DNA of 64,000 bases from Solirubrobacter ginsenosidimutans (GCF_027587205.1 NZ_JAPDOD010000031.1:1-64000); one strand, 5' to 3'. Positions 20,862-30,885 are shown, counted from the first letter of the stretch. Notes: a model not told the origin generated them from the sequence alone. Numbers and translations: made by a program.

Positions 20862-22081
20862 GCGCCGCCTGGGACACCACCCATCCGCCCGACCCCGACC
20901 TGATCAAGGACTGCGTGCACTGCGGCTTCTGCCTGCCCACGTGCCCGTCCTACGCGGTCTTCGAGGACGAGATGGACTCGCCGCGCGGGCGGATCGTGCT
21001 GATGAAGGTGGGGCACGAGGAGGGCTCGACGATCTCGCCCGAGATGGTCACCCACTTCGACCGCTGCCTCGGCTGCATGGCGTGCGTGACGGCCTGCCCG
21101 TCGGGCGTGCAGTACGACAAGCTGATCGAGCGCACCCGGCCGCAGCTCGAGCGCTCGGAGGCGCGCACGTGGCAGGAGCGGGCCTACAAGAAGGCGATCT
21201 TCGCCGTCTTCACGCACCCGGCACGGCTGCGCGCGCTCGCCCCGGGCGCGAAGCTCGGCCCCAAGCTCGCGCCGCTGGTGCCCACGGCGCGGTTGAAGTC
21301 GATGCTCTCGCTCGCGCCCTCTAAGGCGACGTACCGGCCGCTGCCGAAGGTCAAGCGCTCCCCCGCCCCGGTGCAGCGCGGCCGCGTGGCGTTCATGCAG
21401 GGGTGCATCCAGCGGGTGTTCTTCGGCGACGTCAACGCGGCCACCGTGCGGGTGCTGACCGCCGAGGGGTTCGAGGTGCACTCGCCGCGGTCCCCGCGCT
21501 GCTGCGGCGCGCTGCAGATGCACTCCGGGGTCGAGGAGGAGGCGCTGCCGCTGGCCGAGGCGACGATCGCCGCCTACGAGGGCTTCGACCACATCGTCAC
21601 CAACGTCGCCGGCTGCGGCTCGGTGATGAAGGACTACGGGCACCTGCTCGACACCGACCGCGCACGCGAGTTCTCCGCCAAGGTCGTCGACGTCCACGAG
21701 TTCCTGGCGGCGCACGAGCCACAGGCCGTGCGCAAGCCGATCGAGCTGCGCGCCGCCTACCACGACGCGTGCCACCTCGCCCACGCCCAGAAGGTCCGCC
21801 TGCAGCCGCGCGAGCTGCTGCGCGGCATCCCGGGCATCGAGCTGCTCGAGCCGGCCGAGTGGGAGCTCTGCTGCGGCTCGGCGGGCATCTACAACCTGCT
21901 GCAGCCCGAGGCGGCGGCCAAGCTCGGCGCGCGCAAGGCGGACAACCTGCGCGCGACCGGCGCGGAGGCGATCGCCGCGGCCAATCCCGGCTGCGCGCTG
22001 CAGATCGCCAAGCACCTCGATCTGCCCATCTATCACCCGATGACCCTGCTCGACATGTCTCTCAGAGGAGTGAAGCCGTGA
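20858..22081 (+). CDS. glcF: Glycolate oxidase iron-sulfur subunit
   Basis: 407 residues. Two [4Fe-4S] motifs lie at the N-terminus (CVHCGFCLPTCP, about 14-25, and CLGCMACVTACP, about 71-82). Two cysteine-rich CCG domains follow (CCGALQMHSG and CCGSAGIYNLLQ), as in GlcF, LutA and HdrD-type proteins. It carries electrons from the flavin subunits to the membrane. The ATG is preceded by GGAGGA and overlaps the glcE stop as ATGA. Its own stop overlaps the malate synthase start as GTGA. Confidence 0.93.
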   Translation: MSAAWDTTHPPDPDLIKDCVHCGFCLPTCPSYAVFEDEMDSPRGRIVLMKVGHEEGSTISPEMVTHFDRCLGCMACVTACPSGVQYDKLIERTRPQLERSEARTWQERAYKKAIFAVFTHPARLRALAPGAKLGPKLAPLVPTARLKSMLSLAPSKATYRPLPKVKRSPAPVQRGRVAFMQGCIQRVFFGDVNAATVRVLTAEGFEVHSPRSPRCCGALQMHSGVEEEALPLAEATIAAYEGFDHIVTNVAGCGSVMKDYGHLLDTDRAREFSAKVVDVHEFLAAHEPQAVRKPIELRAAYHDACHLAHAQKVRLQPRELLRGIPGIELLEPAEWELCCGSAGIYNLLQPEAAAKLGARKADNLRATGAEAIAAANPGCALQIAKHLDLPIYHPMTLLDMSLRGVKP

Positions 22082-23622
22082 AGGTCCAAGCCGCCGCGCC
22101 CCCGGACGAGTCGCTCGCAACGATCCTGTCCGACGAGGCCTTGGCCTTCGTGGGCGAGCTGCAGGAGCGCTTCGGAGCGCGCCGCGCCGAGCTGCTGCAG
22201 GCCCGGGCCGAGCGCGGCACCCCGACCGGGTTCCTCGCCGAGACCGAGGAGATCCGCCGCGGCGACTGGCAGGTGCCGCCGCCGCGCCCGGACTATGAGA
22301 ACCGCCGCGCGGAGATCACCGGCCCGACCGACCGCAAGCTCGTCATCAATGCGCTCAACAGCGGCGCGAAGGGCTTCATGGCCGACTTCGAGGACGCCAA
22401 CTCCCCCACCTGGCGCAACCAGGTCGAGGGTCACCGCAACCTGATGGACGCGATCGACGGCACGATCACCTACGACGGCGCCGACGGCCGCCACTACGAG
22501 CTGGTCGACGCTCCGGCGACGCTGCTGGTGCGCCCGCGCGGCTGGCACCTGCCCGAGAAGCACCTGACGATCGGCGGCGAGCCGGTCGCGGGCGCGTTCA
22601 TGGACTTCGGCCTGTACGCCTTCCACAGCGGCCCGCTGCTCGCCGCGCGCGACAAGGGCCTCTACCTCTACCTGCCGAAGCTGGAGCACTGGCAGGAAGC
22701 CGCGCTCTGGAACGACGTCTTCCGCTTCACCCGCGAAGCGCTGGGTCTGCCCCCGGGCCTGATCCGCGCGACCGTGCTGATCGAGACCCTGCCCGCCGCG
22801 TTCCAGATGGCCGAGATCATCCACGCGCTCGGCGAGCATTCCTACGGGCTCAACGCCGGCCGCTGGGACTACATCTTCTCGATGATCAAGGTCTTCCGCG
22901 ACGATCCGAGCTTCGTCCTGCCCGACCGCAACGACGTCAAGATGACCGTCCCGTTCATGCGGGCGTACTCGGAGCTTCTGGTCAAGACCTGCCACGAGCA
23001 CGGGGCGTTCGCGATGGGCGGCATGGCGGCGCTGATCCCCTCGCGCAAGGATGAGGAGGCCAACCAGCGCGCGCTGGACGCCGTCAAGGCCGACAAGGAG
23101 CGCGAGGCCAAGGCGGGCTTCGACGGCACCTGGGTCGCGCACCCCGACGTGGTCGACGTCGCGCTGGCGGCGTTCGAGGAGGTCCTCGGCGACCGCCCGA
23201 ACCAGATCGACAAGCAGCGCTACGACGTCAACGTGTCCCCCGAGCAACTGCTCGATGCCGCCTCCACCCCCGGCGAGATCACCGAGGAGGGCCTGCGCGC
23301 GGACGTCAACGTCGGCTTCCAGTACATCTCGTTCTGGCTCGGCGGCCGCGGCGCCGCCGGCATCAACAACCTGATGGAGGACGCCGCGACCGCGGAGATC
23401 TCCCGCTCGCAGATCTGGCAGTGGGTGCGCCACGGCAAGTTCGACCGCGAGCACGTCCGCCAGGTCCTGCAGGAGGAGATGGACAAGATCCACGCCGAGG
23501 TCGGCGACGAGACCTGGGAGAAGGGCCGCCCGGAGGAGACCCGCGCGATCTTCGAGCGGGTCGCGCTCTCGGACGAGTTCCCGGAGTTCCTGACCCTGCC
23601 CGCGTACGAGTACATCGACTAG
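22078..23622 (+). CDS. aceB: Malate synthase A
   Basis: 514 residues. It condenses glyoxylate with acetyl-CoA to malate. The family signature HSYGLNAGRWDYIFSMIK is present, as are GFMADFEDANSPTWRNQVEG (acid residues binding Mg2+), LVRPRGWHLPEKH and WLGGRGAAGINNLMEDAATA. Start at GTG 22078 with AGAGGAG upstream; the longer frame is a shadow of glcF. In E. coli the glc operon carries malate synthase G; here the A form does the same step, so glyoxylate from GlcDEF goes straight into central metabolism. No isocitrate lyase gene is seen in the window. Confidence 0.93.
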   Translation: MKVQAAAPPDESLATILSDEALAFVGELQERFGARRAELLQARAERGTPTGFLAETEEIRRGDWQVPPPRPDYENRRAEITGPTDRKLVINALNSGAKGFMADFEDANSPTWRNQVEGHRNLMDAIDGTITYDGADGRHYELVDAPATLLVRPRGWHLPEKHLTIGGEPVAGAFMDFGLYAFHSGPLLAARDKGLYLYLPKLEHWQEAALWNDVFRFTREALGLPPGLIRATVLIETLPAAFQMAEIIHALGEHSYGLNAGRWDYIFSMIKVFRDDPSFVLPDRNDVKMTVPFMRAYSELLVKTCHEHGAFAMGGMAALIPSRKDEEANQRALDAVKADKEREAKAGFDGTWVAHPDVVDVALAAFEEVLGDRPNQIDKQRYDVNVSPEQLLDAASTPGEITEEGLRADVNVGFQYISFWLGGRGAAGINNLMEDAATAEISRSQIWQWVRHGKFDREHVRQVLQEEMDKIHAEVGDETWEKGRPEETRAIFERVALSDEFPEFLTLPAYEYID

Positions 23623-23657
23623 GTCGACACGACCGTGGCGTGACTACCCTCGCGCCC

Positions 23658-24452
23658 ATGCTTCGCGCCACGGTCGTCTTCATCGCGCTGGTCGCCGCCC
23701 TGATCGGCGGCGCGCCGGCCGCGTTCGCGCAGGCGCCCGAGCCGTCGGTGTCGACGACCTACGGCAGCGCCACGCCGGCGTATCTCTCCGGCACCGAGTC
23801 TCCGCGATCGGGCGCCGGGCCGACCGTGATCAAGGACGGGTTCGGCCTCAACCCGCCGACGCTGATGGCGGACCCCGGGTCGGTCGTGACGATCACGCTC
23901 GCTGACGACGCCGACGCGGTGGTCGCCTTCCTGGGCGCGGAGACGCTCCCCGTGGCCCCGGCGGGCGAGCATGCGTACGCCGTCACGGTGCCGGCCGGCG
24001 CCGTGCTCCCGCAGAGCTTCGCGTTCCGGGTCGAATCCTCGGGCGAGCGGACCCTGCTCACCGACTCGTGGGTGCTCCAGCTCGGCCCCGAACCCGCCCA
24101 GGCCGCAGCGCCCGAGCCCACGCCGGCGGCAGTGACACCCGCACCCGTGCAGGGACCCGCGGTCCCGACCTCGCTCCGCCTGCGCGGCGCGCGCCTGGCG
24201 GTCGTCATGCGTTGCCCCGTCGCCTCGACCGGCGGCTGCGAGGGCGGCTCGCTGACGTTGAAGTGGGGATCGCGGCGCGTCGCGCGGATCGCCGTCGGCC
24301 GGCTGCCGGCGGGTGCGAGCACCACGGCCCGGACCCACCTCGCCGCTCGGCTCCTCCGCCAGCTCCGGCGACACCGCGTGCGCACGCTGCGCGGGACGTT
24401 CACGCCGGTGAGCGGCGCCCCGGTCGTCGTCGGGCGGCTGGCGCTTCGCTAG
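23658..24452 (+). CDS. Secreted protein of unknown function
   Basis: 264 residues. A signal peptide (1-24, ending AAFAQA) precedes an acidic, beta-rich region: one possible domain at 40-140 with LMADPGSVVTITLADDADAV, a Pro/Ala/Thr linker around residues 145-175, and a basic C-terminal domain with one Cys pair (MRCPVASTGGCEGG). I recognise no family. It lies 35 nt after aceB but has its own coding style and may be independent. Its stop TAG and the stop of the next, opposite gene share CTAG at 24449-24452. Confidence 0.6.
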   Translation: MLRATVVFIALVAALIGGAPAAFAQAPEPSVSTTYGSATPAYLSGTESPRSGAGPTVIKDGFGLNPPTLMADPGSVVTITLADDADAVVAFLGAETLPVAPAGEHAYAVTVPAGAVLPQSFAFRVESSGERTLLTDSWVLQLGPEPAQAAAPEPTPAAVTPAPVQGPAVPTSLRLRGARLAVVMRCPVASTGGCEGGSLTLKWGSRRVARIAVGRLPAGASTTARTHLAARLLRQLRRHRVRTLRGTFTPVSGAPVVVGRLALR

Positions 24453-25264
24453 CGGCGGCCCGCGAGCCGCTCGCGGGCCGAGGCGATCGCCGCGAGGCCC
24501 TCGTCCAGCGCCTCGTCGACGGCGGCGGTGGCGCCCTTGGCGTTGTAGTCGTTCGCGCGGCCATAGGCCTCGACCGCGCGGTCGTAGTCGGCCTTGGCGG
24601 CGGGGCTGGGATCGCCGAGGGTGACGTCGAGCTCGAGTGCTCGGATGCTGTCGCCGAGGCGCACGAACTCGTCGTTCTGCTCGATGTGGCCCACCTCGGA
24701 GACGCCATCGGCCCCGCCTTCGCGGCGCGCGCGTCGACGGCCGAGGACCAGGAACGCCCCGCCCACGACCACGACGATCAGCACGACGATGGCGATCAAC
24801 GCGCCCGCGCTGCTGCCGCCCGCGCCGGCGTCGTCCTGCGCCTTGCCGGCGGTGTCGATGAACGTCTCGAGCGTCGCCTCGAGGTCGTCGGGGTGCGCCT
24901 TGCGGGCCGCGTCCCCCGCCGCGGCGGCGTCGAATCCGTCGCTGAGCGTGCGGAACTCGTTGCCGACGGCGAGCGCGTAGGTGCCCTTGCGGCCGACCGC
25001 CTCGCGCAGCGCGATCAGCGTCCGTCCGGCGCTGTCGACCTGCGCGCTCTGCGGGAGCACCGCGATGAACAGCGGTGCCGCGCCGGCGGAGTCGATCCGC
25101 GCCTGCAGCGCCTGGGCATCGACCTGCGAGGCCAGCTCCGCGTCCGGCGCGACGTAGACCGGATCGCCCTTGAGGGCGTTCGCGGCGGCGTCGACGCTCT
25201 GCGCCCCGGCAGGCGCCGCGAGCGCCAAGAAGAGCAGCATCGCCAGCACCGCGATCATTCTCAT
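24449..25264 (-). CDS. Membrane-anchored protein with extracytoplasmic domain
   Basis: 271 residues. A signal peptide (MRMIAVLAMLLFLALAAPAGAQ) is followed by an outer domain of about 130 residues (DPVYVAPDAELASQ, PLFIAVLPQSAQ, GTYALAVGNEFRTLSDGF), then a membrane span (about 150-173, ALIAIVVLIVVVVGGAFLVL), a basic stop-transfer segment RRRARR and a helical cytoplasmic tail of about 90 residues. The outer part looks like a small alpha/beta fold that predicts no enzyme. The ATG overlaps the stop of the upstream SRPBCC gene (ATGA), so they form an operon. Function unknown. Confidence 0.65.
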   Translation of the reverse strand: MRMIAVLAMLLFLALAAPAGAQSVDAAANALKGDPVYVAPDAELASQVDAQALQARIDSAGAAPLFIAVLPQSAQVDSAGRTLIALREAVGRKGTYALAVGNEFRTLSDGFDAAAAGDAARKAHPDDLEATLETFIDTAGKAQDDAGAGGSSAGALIAIVVLIVVVVGGAFLVLGRRRARREGGADGVSEVGHIEQNDEFVRLGDSIRALELDVTLGDPSPAAKADYDRAVEAYGRANDYNAKGATAAVDEALDEGLAAIASARERLAGRR

Positions 25265-25689
25265 GAGCCGGACAGTACCTCGCGCAGCCGCTCGAGGTCC
25301 GCAGTCAGCTTCTTCTCCAGGCGCCCCTGGACGACTGGAATCAGCATCCGCCCGGTCAGCCCGCCCGCCTTGGCCTCGAGCGTCTGCGTCAGCGTCGTGC
25401 CGCCGCCGTTCGGGGTCAGGCTGTACTCGCTGACGACCTTCACGCCGTTGGTCTCGAAGCGGGTCTCCGCCGCGCGCGGCGGGTCGTAGGCCACGATCTC
25501 CATGTTGAGCTTGATGCCGCCGGCGACTTCGAGCGTCTGGCGCACGGTCGCGCCCTGGGCGAGCGGCCCTTCGACCGAGTAGCTCTGCAGATCGCTCGTC
25601 CACTGCGGGACCTTGTCCTCTTCGAGCAACCAGGGGAAGACGGCTTCAGGTGGCTGAGTGAGCTCAACGGAATGAGAGAAGGAGGGCAC
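25261..25689 (-). CDS. SRPBCC-family (START-like) protein
   Basis: 142 residues from a GTG start. The opening FSHSVELTQPPEAVFPWLLEEDKVPQW and the later TLTQTLEAKAGGLTGRML fit the polyketide cyclase/CoxG-like SRPBCC fold, a hydrophobic-cavity beta-barrel that binds lipids or other non-polar ligands. The ligand cannot be deduced. It is translationally coupled to the downstream membrane protein and ends a divergent-free run with cysE upstream on the same strand (10 nt away), although the two groups are functionally unlike. Confidence 0.75.
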   Translation of the reverse strand: MPSFSHSVELTQPPEAVFPWLLEEDKVPQWTSDLQSYSVEGPLAQGATVRQTLEVAGGIKLNMEIVAYDPPRAAETRFETNGVKVVSEYSLTPNGGGTTLTQTLEAKAGGLTGRMLIPVVQGRLEKKLTADLERLREVLSGS

Positions 25690-25699
25690 GAGGCCCAGG

Positions 25700-26428
25700 C
25701 TACCCGCCCGCGGGGCTCGGACCGCGCGCGGGGCGCAGCGGAACTACCTCAGCAGGCGCGCCGGGCTCCTCACCGCGCAGCATCGCGACCTCGCGCTCGA
25801 GCATCGCCACCCGCGTCGCCATCTGCTTGAGCGCGTCGGCGATCGGGTCCGGCAGGTGCACCCAGTCGGCGTCCGGTCCTTCGGGCTTGCGGCCTTCGAT
25901 CCGCACCGGGTGCCCGGGGTTGCCGACCACGGTGGAGTTCGGCGGCACCTCGTGGATGACGACCGTGTTCGCGCCGATCTTCGCCCCGTGGCCGATCGTG
26001 ATCGGCCCGAGCAGCTTCGCGCCGGAGCCGATCGTCACGTTGTCCTGCACCGTCGGGTGGCGCTTGCCGGTCTCGAACCCGGTGCCGCCGAGCGTGACGC
26101 CCTGATACATCGTCACGTTGTGGCCGACCTCGGCGGTCTCGCCGATCACGACGCCCATCCCGTGATCGATGAACAGCCCGTCGCCGATCTTCGCCCGCGG
26201 GTGGATCTCGATCCCGGTCAGCGCGCGCGAGAAGTACGACAGCGCGCGCGGGAGGTACGACACGCCCGCGGCGTCCAGCGCATGGGCGACGCGGTAGGTC
26301 AACAGCGCGTGAAGGCCGGGCCAGCCGGTGACGATCCCCAGCGTGGAGACGCCCTCGGCGGCGGGGTCGCGCTCACGCACCGCGGCCACGTCGAGCCGCA
26401 GCTTGCGCATCGTGCTCGCGCCCACCAT
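25700..26428 (-). CDS. cysE: Serine O-acetyltransferase
   Basis: 242 residues. Makes O-acetyl-L-serine from serine and acetyl-CoA, the first step of cysteine synthesis. Hexapeptide left-handed beta-helix repeats are clear: IEIHPRAKIGDGLFIDHG, VVIGETAEVGHNVTMYQGV, then GKRHPTVQDNVTIGSGAKLLG; the catalytic His is in IDHGMG. A helical tail (MATRVAMLEREVAML) is unusual and looks like a short coiled coil. Start at ATG 26426-26428, 5 nt after the moeB-like stop; an ATG at 26410 is possible. The gene follows tusA- and moeB-like genes in the same operon, and cysK lies 2.6 kb away. Confidence 0.9.
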   Translation of the reverse strand: MVGASTMRKLRLDVAAVRERDPAAEGVSTLGIVTGWPGLHALLTYRVAHALDAAGVSYLPRALSYFSRALTGIEIHPRAKIGDGLFIDHGMGVVIGETAEVGHNVTMYQGVTLGGTGFETGKRHPTVQDNVTIGSGAKLLGPITIGHGAKIGANTVVIHEVPPNSTVVGNPGHPVRIEGRKPEGPDADWVHLPDPIADALKQMATRVAMLEREVAMLRGEEPGAPAEVVPLRPARGPSPAGG

Positions 26429-26433
26429 CGACG

Positions 26434-27282
26434 CTACTCGTCCCCGCAGTCGGCGCAGTTGGGGTCGCGCCGCACGGCGACGCGGGTGGTCTCCATCGTC
26501 GCGAGGTCGACGTTGAGGAACGCGTCGACGAGCGGCGGCTGCGCTCCCGTGAGGAACTTCAGCGCCTCCAGCGCCTGCAGCGAGCCGATCACGCCCGCGA
26601 CCGGCCCGGCGATCCCCGCCTGGGCGCAGGTGAGCGAGCCGATCGGCGCCGTCGGGAACGCGCAGCGGTAACAGGCGGTGCGCTTGGGCACGATCGTCAT
26701 CACCAGGCCGGCCCACCCCACCGCGCCGCCCTCGACGAGGTCGATGCCGGCGTCACAGCAGGCCTTGTTGACGGTGTAGCGGGTGGCGAAGCTGTCGCTG
26801 CAGTCGATCACGAGGTCCTGGCCCGCGACCAGCCCGTCGACGTTGTCCTCGTCCACCCACACGCGGTAGGCCTCGACCACGATGTCGGGGTTCAGGAAGC
26901 GCAGCTTGGCCGCGGCCGACTCGGCCTTCGGCTCCCCGATGTCCGGCGTGAAGTGCAGCGGCTGGCGGTGCAGGTTGGAGATCTCGACGTTGTCGTCGTC
27001 GACGATCCCGAGCCGGCCCACGCCCGCCCCGGCCAGGTACATCGCCACGGGCGAGGCGAGTGCGCCCGCGCCGATCACCAGCACGCTGGCGTCGCGCAGC
27101 GCGATCTGGCTCATCTCCGTCCACTCGGGCAGGATCAGCTGGCGGCTGTAGCGCTCCAGCTCGCCCTCGTTGAGCAGCGGCGGCTTGGCCTTGGGCTTGG
27201 CCGGCTCGTCCGGTAGCGCGGCCCGCGCCGCGGCGGCGGCGAGCTCGCGGAACAGCCCACGGCGGGAGGAACCCTCGCTCAT
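26434..27282 (-). CDS. moeB: ThiF/MoeB-family adenylyltransferase
   Basis: 282 residues. The E1-like Rossmann fold has GAGALASPVAMYLAGAGVG, DDDNVEISNLHRQ and the adenylation Arg; the zinc site is built by CYRCAFP and CADCGDE, and DCSDSFATRY and NKACCDAGIDLVEG follow. Family members activate the C-terminus of a ubiquitin-like sulfur carrier (MoaD, ThiS, CysO) by AMP transfer. A positively charged N-terminal extension of about 45 residues precedes the fold. The start overlaps the tusA-like stop by ATGA. Whether its partner is MoaD, ThiS or another carrier cannot be read; the cysE neighbour suggests cysteine synthesis. Confidence 0.85.
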   Translation of the reverse strand: MSEGSSRRGLFRELAAAAARAALPDEPAKPKAKPPLLNEGELERYSRQLILPEWTEMSQIALRDASVLVIGAGALASPVAMYLAGAGVGRLGIVDDDNVEISNLHRQPLHFTPDIGEPKAESAAAKLRFLNPDIVVEAYRVWVDEDNVDGLVAGQDLVIDCSDSFATRYTVNKACCDAGIDLVEGGAVGWAGLVMTIVPKRTACYRCAFPTAPIGSLTCAQAGIAGPVAGVIGSLQALEALKFLTGAQPPLVDAFLNVDLATMETTRVAVRRDPNCADCGDE

Positions 27283-27485
27283 GCGCGCACGATCCTGACC
27301 AGGTCGCCGTCGACGGCAACGGTGTGGCCGGCCTCGCGCGCGGAGCGCGGGACGTTCTCGAGCGCTTCGCCGGCGGGCACGCGGACCTCCAGGGTCTGAC
27401 CGGGCTCGAGACGCTCGAGCGCGAGCTTCGTCCGCACCCACGTCATCGGGCAGCGGAGGGCGCTGACGTCGAGTGAGTGGACCAT
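27279..27485 (-). CDS. TusA-family sulfurtransferase
   Basis: 68 residues from the ATG at 27483-27485 (a start 24 nt upstream is possible). The sulfur-carrying Cys-Pro motif is in LDVSALRCPMTWVRTKL, followed by the GQTLEV..AGEALENVP pattern of TusA. Proteins of this family carry a persulfide on that Cys and hand it on. The C-terminus (VRIVRA) does not end in Gly-Gly, so it is not itself the ubiquitin-like substrate of the MoeB-like enzyme. First gene of the operon tusA-moeB-cysE; the 22-nt gap to the opposite hydrolase gene must hold promoters for both sides. Confidence 0.8.
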   Translation of the reverse strand: MVHSLDVSALRCPMTWVRTKLALERLEPGQTLEVRVPAGEALENVPRSAREAGHTVAVDGDLVRIVRA

Positions 27486-27507
27486 CTGGGGTACGGTAGC
27501 GGCCGGC

Positions 27508-28041
27508 ATGAGGCGCCCTTGTTACTTGATCTTGCACGGCTGGCAGGGCTCCGGGCCCGGCCATTGGCAGACATGGCTGGCCGGGAGGCTCCGGGCCGCC
27601 GACGCGGCGGTCCACTTCCCCGATCTGCCCGACGCCGACCACCCCCACCTGAGCGCGTGGCTGGAAGCGCTCGAACGCGAGCTGGACGCGATCGGCGAAC
27701 CGCCGGTCGTGCTCTGCCACTCGCTCGCCTGCCTGCTGTGGCTGCACCACGCGGGCAGCGGCGGAAGCCCCGCCGAGCGCGTCCTGCTGGTCGCGCCGCC
27801 CTCGCGCGCGGGCGTGCCGGACGAGCTGGACTCGTTCTTCGGCGCGCCGGACATCGAGGCGGGCCGGCTGGTGCATTCCGACGACGATCCGTACTGCCCG
27901 GAGGGCGCTGGGACGCTCTACCGCGGCCCCGCCGATCTGCTCCCGGGCCAGGGCCACATCAACCCGGACGCGGGCTACGGCGCGTGGCCCGCGGCCGAGG
28001 CATGGGCCCGCGACGGCACGATCCCGCTCACGGCGCGATAG
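27508..28041 (+). CDS. RBBP9/YdeN-family serine hydrolase
   Basis: 177 residues, the usual length. Family marks: HGWQGSGPGHWQTWLA near the N-terminus, the nucleophile motif CHSLAC (Ser in G/C-H-S-L), SDDDPYCP carrying the acid, and GQGHINPDAGYG carrying the His. It is a small alpha/beta hydrolase with unknown natural substrate. Its end overlaps the convergent esterase gene by 14 nt. The ATG at 27508 follows a short divergent region with the tusA gene. Confidence 0.88.
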   Translation: MRRPCYLILHGWQGSGPGHWQTWLAGRLRAADAAVHFPDLPDADHPHLSAWLEALERELDAIGEPPVVLCHSLACLLWLHHAGSGGSPAERVLLVAPPSRAGVPDELDSFFGAPDIEAGRLVHSDDDPYCPEGAGTLYRGPADLLPGQGHINPDAGYGAWPAAEAWARDGTIPLTAR

Positions 28042-29073
28042 CGAGCACCAGCTCCCGGATCGCGCCCGGGTAGCGGTACGTGAGGCGTGCGTGCGTGCCC
28101 TCGAAGAGCTCGAGGGTGTGCGCGACGCCGAGCTTGTCGAGCTCCTGGGCGAAGGCCTGCGCGCCGAGGTCGAGGAAGTACTCGTCGCCGCGGCCGGCGT
28201 CGAGGTAGATGCGGCGCATCGAGCGCAGCGCGTCGGCGTGGGCGGGCGCCATCCGCACCGGGTCCCAGGCCAGCCACTGCGCCCACACGTCCTCGATAAG
28301 GCGCCCGTGGGCGTCGAACGGCAGCAGCGCGCGGCCCGGGTTGATCGGATCCGGCGAATAGCAGGCGGCGTAGCCGTAGGCCTCGAGCAGGTCCATCCAC
28401 TCCGACCTCGGCGGGTCGGAAGCGCGGGCGGCGGCGAAGAACACGTCCCAGGAGCCGTCGAAGTGATCTCTTAGGGTCCGGGCCACCCGCGGCCACTCCG
28501 GCAGGTAGCAGGCCTCGAACAGCGCATCGCCGGCGTGTGAGGCGAGCGCGCCGAAGACGTCGGGGCGCAGCATCGGCACGACCATCGCGCCGTAGCCGCC
28601 GCTGGACTTGCCCGACAGGCCGCGGTGGTCGCGGTCGGCGCTCGTCGGATAGCGCTCGTCGATGAACGTGACGACCTCGTCGGTGAGGTAGTCCATGTAG
28701 CGGCCGGTGCTCGTCGAGTTGATGAACTGCGAGCCGCCGTAGGAGGTCCAGGCGTCGACGAAGACGACGATCGCGTCGGGGCAGCCGCCGCCGGCGAACA
28801 TCGCGTCCAGGCGCTCGATCATCGTCGGCTCGAACGCCTGGCGGGTGAACCACATGTCGAGCTGGCCGGTGAAGCCCTGGATGACGTAGACGCTGGGGAG
28901 CGGCTTAGGGTGGTCGCGCTCGACCCCGGGTGGGCGGTAGACGTAGAGCGGACGGCGGCTCGGGTCGCCGAGCGGGTTGCCCGCGAGCGCCTCCGACTCG
29001 ACCACCAGGCGATCGAGGCTGCCGTGCAGCGGCCGCTCCCACGGCGCGCCGGCGGGTCCTTCGACCTCGCGGA

Positions 29074-29077
<4 letters not shown>
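28028..29077 (-). CDS. Esterase, alpha/beta hydrolase family
   Basis: 349 residues. PRRPLYVYRPPGV opens an esterase-D-like hydrolase; the nucleophile elbow is GLSGKSSGGYGAM (Ser near residue 160), the acid probably in DAGRGDEYFLD and the His in FEGTHARLTYRYP. It would hydrolyse esters or thioesters; a trehalose/mycolyl-esterase resemblance is possible but not shown. The ATG overlaps the cysK stop (ATGA at 29074-29077), so it is co-translated with cysteine synthase, for which I can give no metabolic reason. The frame continues upstream, but only as a shadow of cysK. Confidence 0.75.
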
Positions 29078-30024
<947 letters not shown>

Positions 30025-30032
30025 TGGACGCC

Positions 30033-30884
30033 CTAGTTTGGCAGCGCCTTCTGGTAGTCGTCGACCCGCCAGGCGGCTTGCATGCCGACGCGCTCGTAGA
30101 GCCGGACCGCGTACGGGTTGTCGGAGGCGACGTTGAGCGTGACCCGGCGGCCCCGGGCGGCCGCGAAGACGGAGCGCAGCAGGCGGGCGCCGAGGCCCTG
30201 GCCCTGGTGGTCGGGGTGGACGGCGAGCAGCGGGATGTAGAGCGTGTCCTCGTCCCAGCGGCGGACGAGGGCGTAGCCGATGCCGTCAGCGGTTCGCGAG
30301 AGCGTGTGGTCGACGCCGTGGCCATTGAACTCGCGGCGAGTCCACTCGTCCAGCGGCTTGATCTCGTAGCCGGTGTCGTGGGCGAAGGCGCGGATGGTGA
30401 CGTCGTAGAGCGTGGGTGCGTCGGTCGGGTCGACGGGGCGCAGGCCGGTCTCGTCCGCGGGCGCTTCATCGGTGGTGGCGGGGCGTTCCATGCGCCAGAA
30501 GCTGCGCGTCTTCGCGTAGCCGTGGGCTTGGAGCAGCGCGCGGGCGGACTGGCCCCGGTCCCCCACGCCCTGGCGGACCTTCGTCGCGCCGCGCTGGCTC
30601 GCGCGCTTCTCAGACCAGGTGAGCAGCGCGGTCCCGAACCCCTCCCCCTCGCGGTTCGGGTCGACCTGGGCGAGCACGTCGCTCCCGCGGAAATGCGCGC
30701 AGCCGACGATCGCTCCCTCGTCGTCCTCGACCAGTCGGGTGTCCGCGTCGAGATCGAGCTCGCGCCACTCGTCCTCGAGGTCGCCGAGGCTGTAGTCGGC
30801 GACCCCGACGTCCGCGATGTCGCCGGCGATCACGAGGTCGGCCGCTCGTTGCGCGTCGGCGGGCGTGGCCGGCCGCAGACGCAT
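30033..30884 (-). CDS. Tandem GNAT-family N-acetyltransferase
   Basis: 283 residues with two GNAT folds: the first (1-135) has IVGCAHFRGSDVLAQVDPNREGEGFGTALL-type acetyl-CoA loop residues; the second (150-283) has LLAVHPDHQGQGLGARLLRSV and ends in LYERVGMQAAWRVDDYQK. Tandem GNATs include mycothiol synthase (MshD), but I cannot show that this is one. Start at ATG 30882-30884, one nucleotide after the ABC permease stop; the longer frame upstream is a shadow. It may acetylate an antibiotic, amino acid or thiol intermediate. Confidence 0.8.
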   Translation of the reverse strand: MRLRPATPADAQRAADLVIAGDIADVGVADYSLGDLEDEWRELDLDADTRLVEDDEGAIVGCAHFRGSDVLAQVDPNREGEGFGTALLTWSEKRASQRGATKVRQGVGDRGQSARALLQAHGYAKTRSFWRMERPATTDEAPADETGLRPVDPTDAPTLYDVTIRAFAHDTGYEIKPLDEWTRREFNGHGVDHTLSRTADGIGYALVRRWDEDTLYIPLLAVHPDHQGQGLGARLLRSVFAAARGRRVTLNVASDNPYAVRLYERVGMQAAWRVDDYQKALPN

Positions 30885-30885
30885 C

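Noticed and set aside
30033..30884. Mycothiol synthase (MshD) call
   Set aside because: The tandem GNAT layout fits, but I cannot point to MshD-specific residues and no other mycothiol gene is present.
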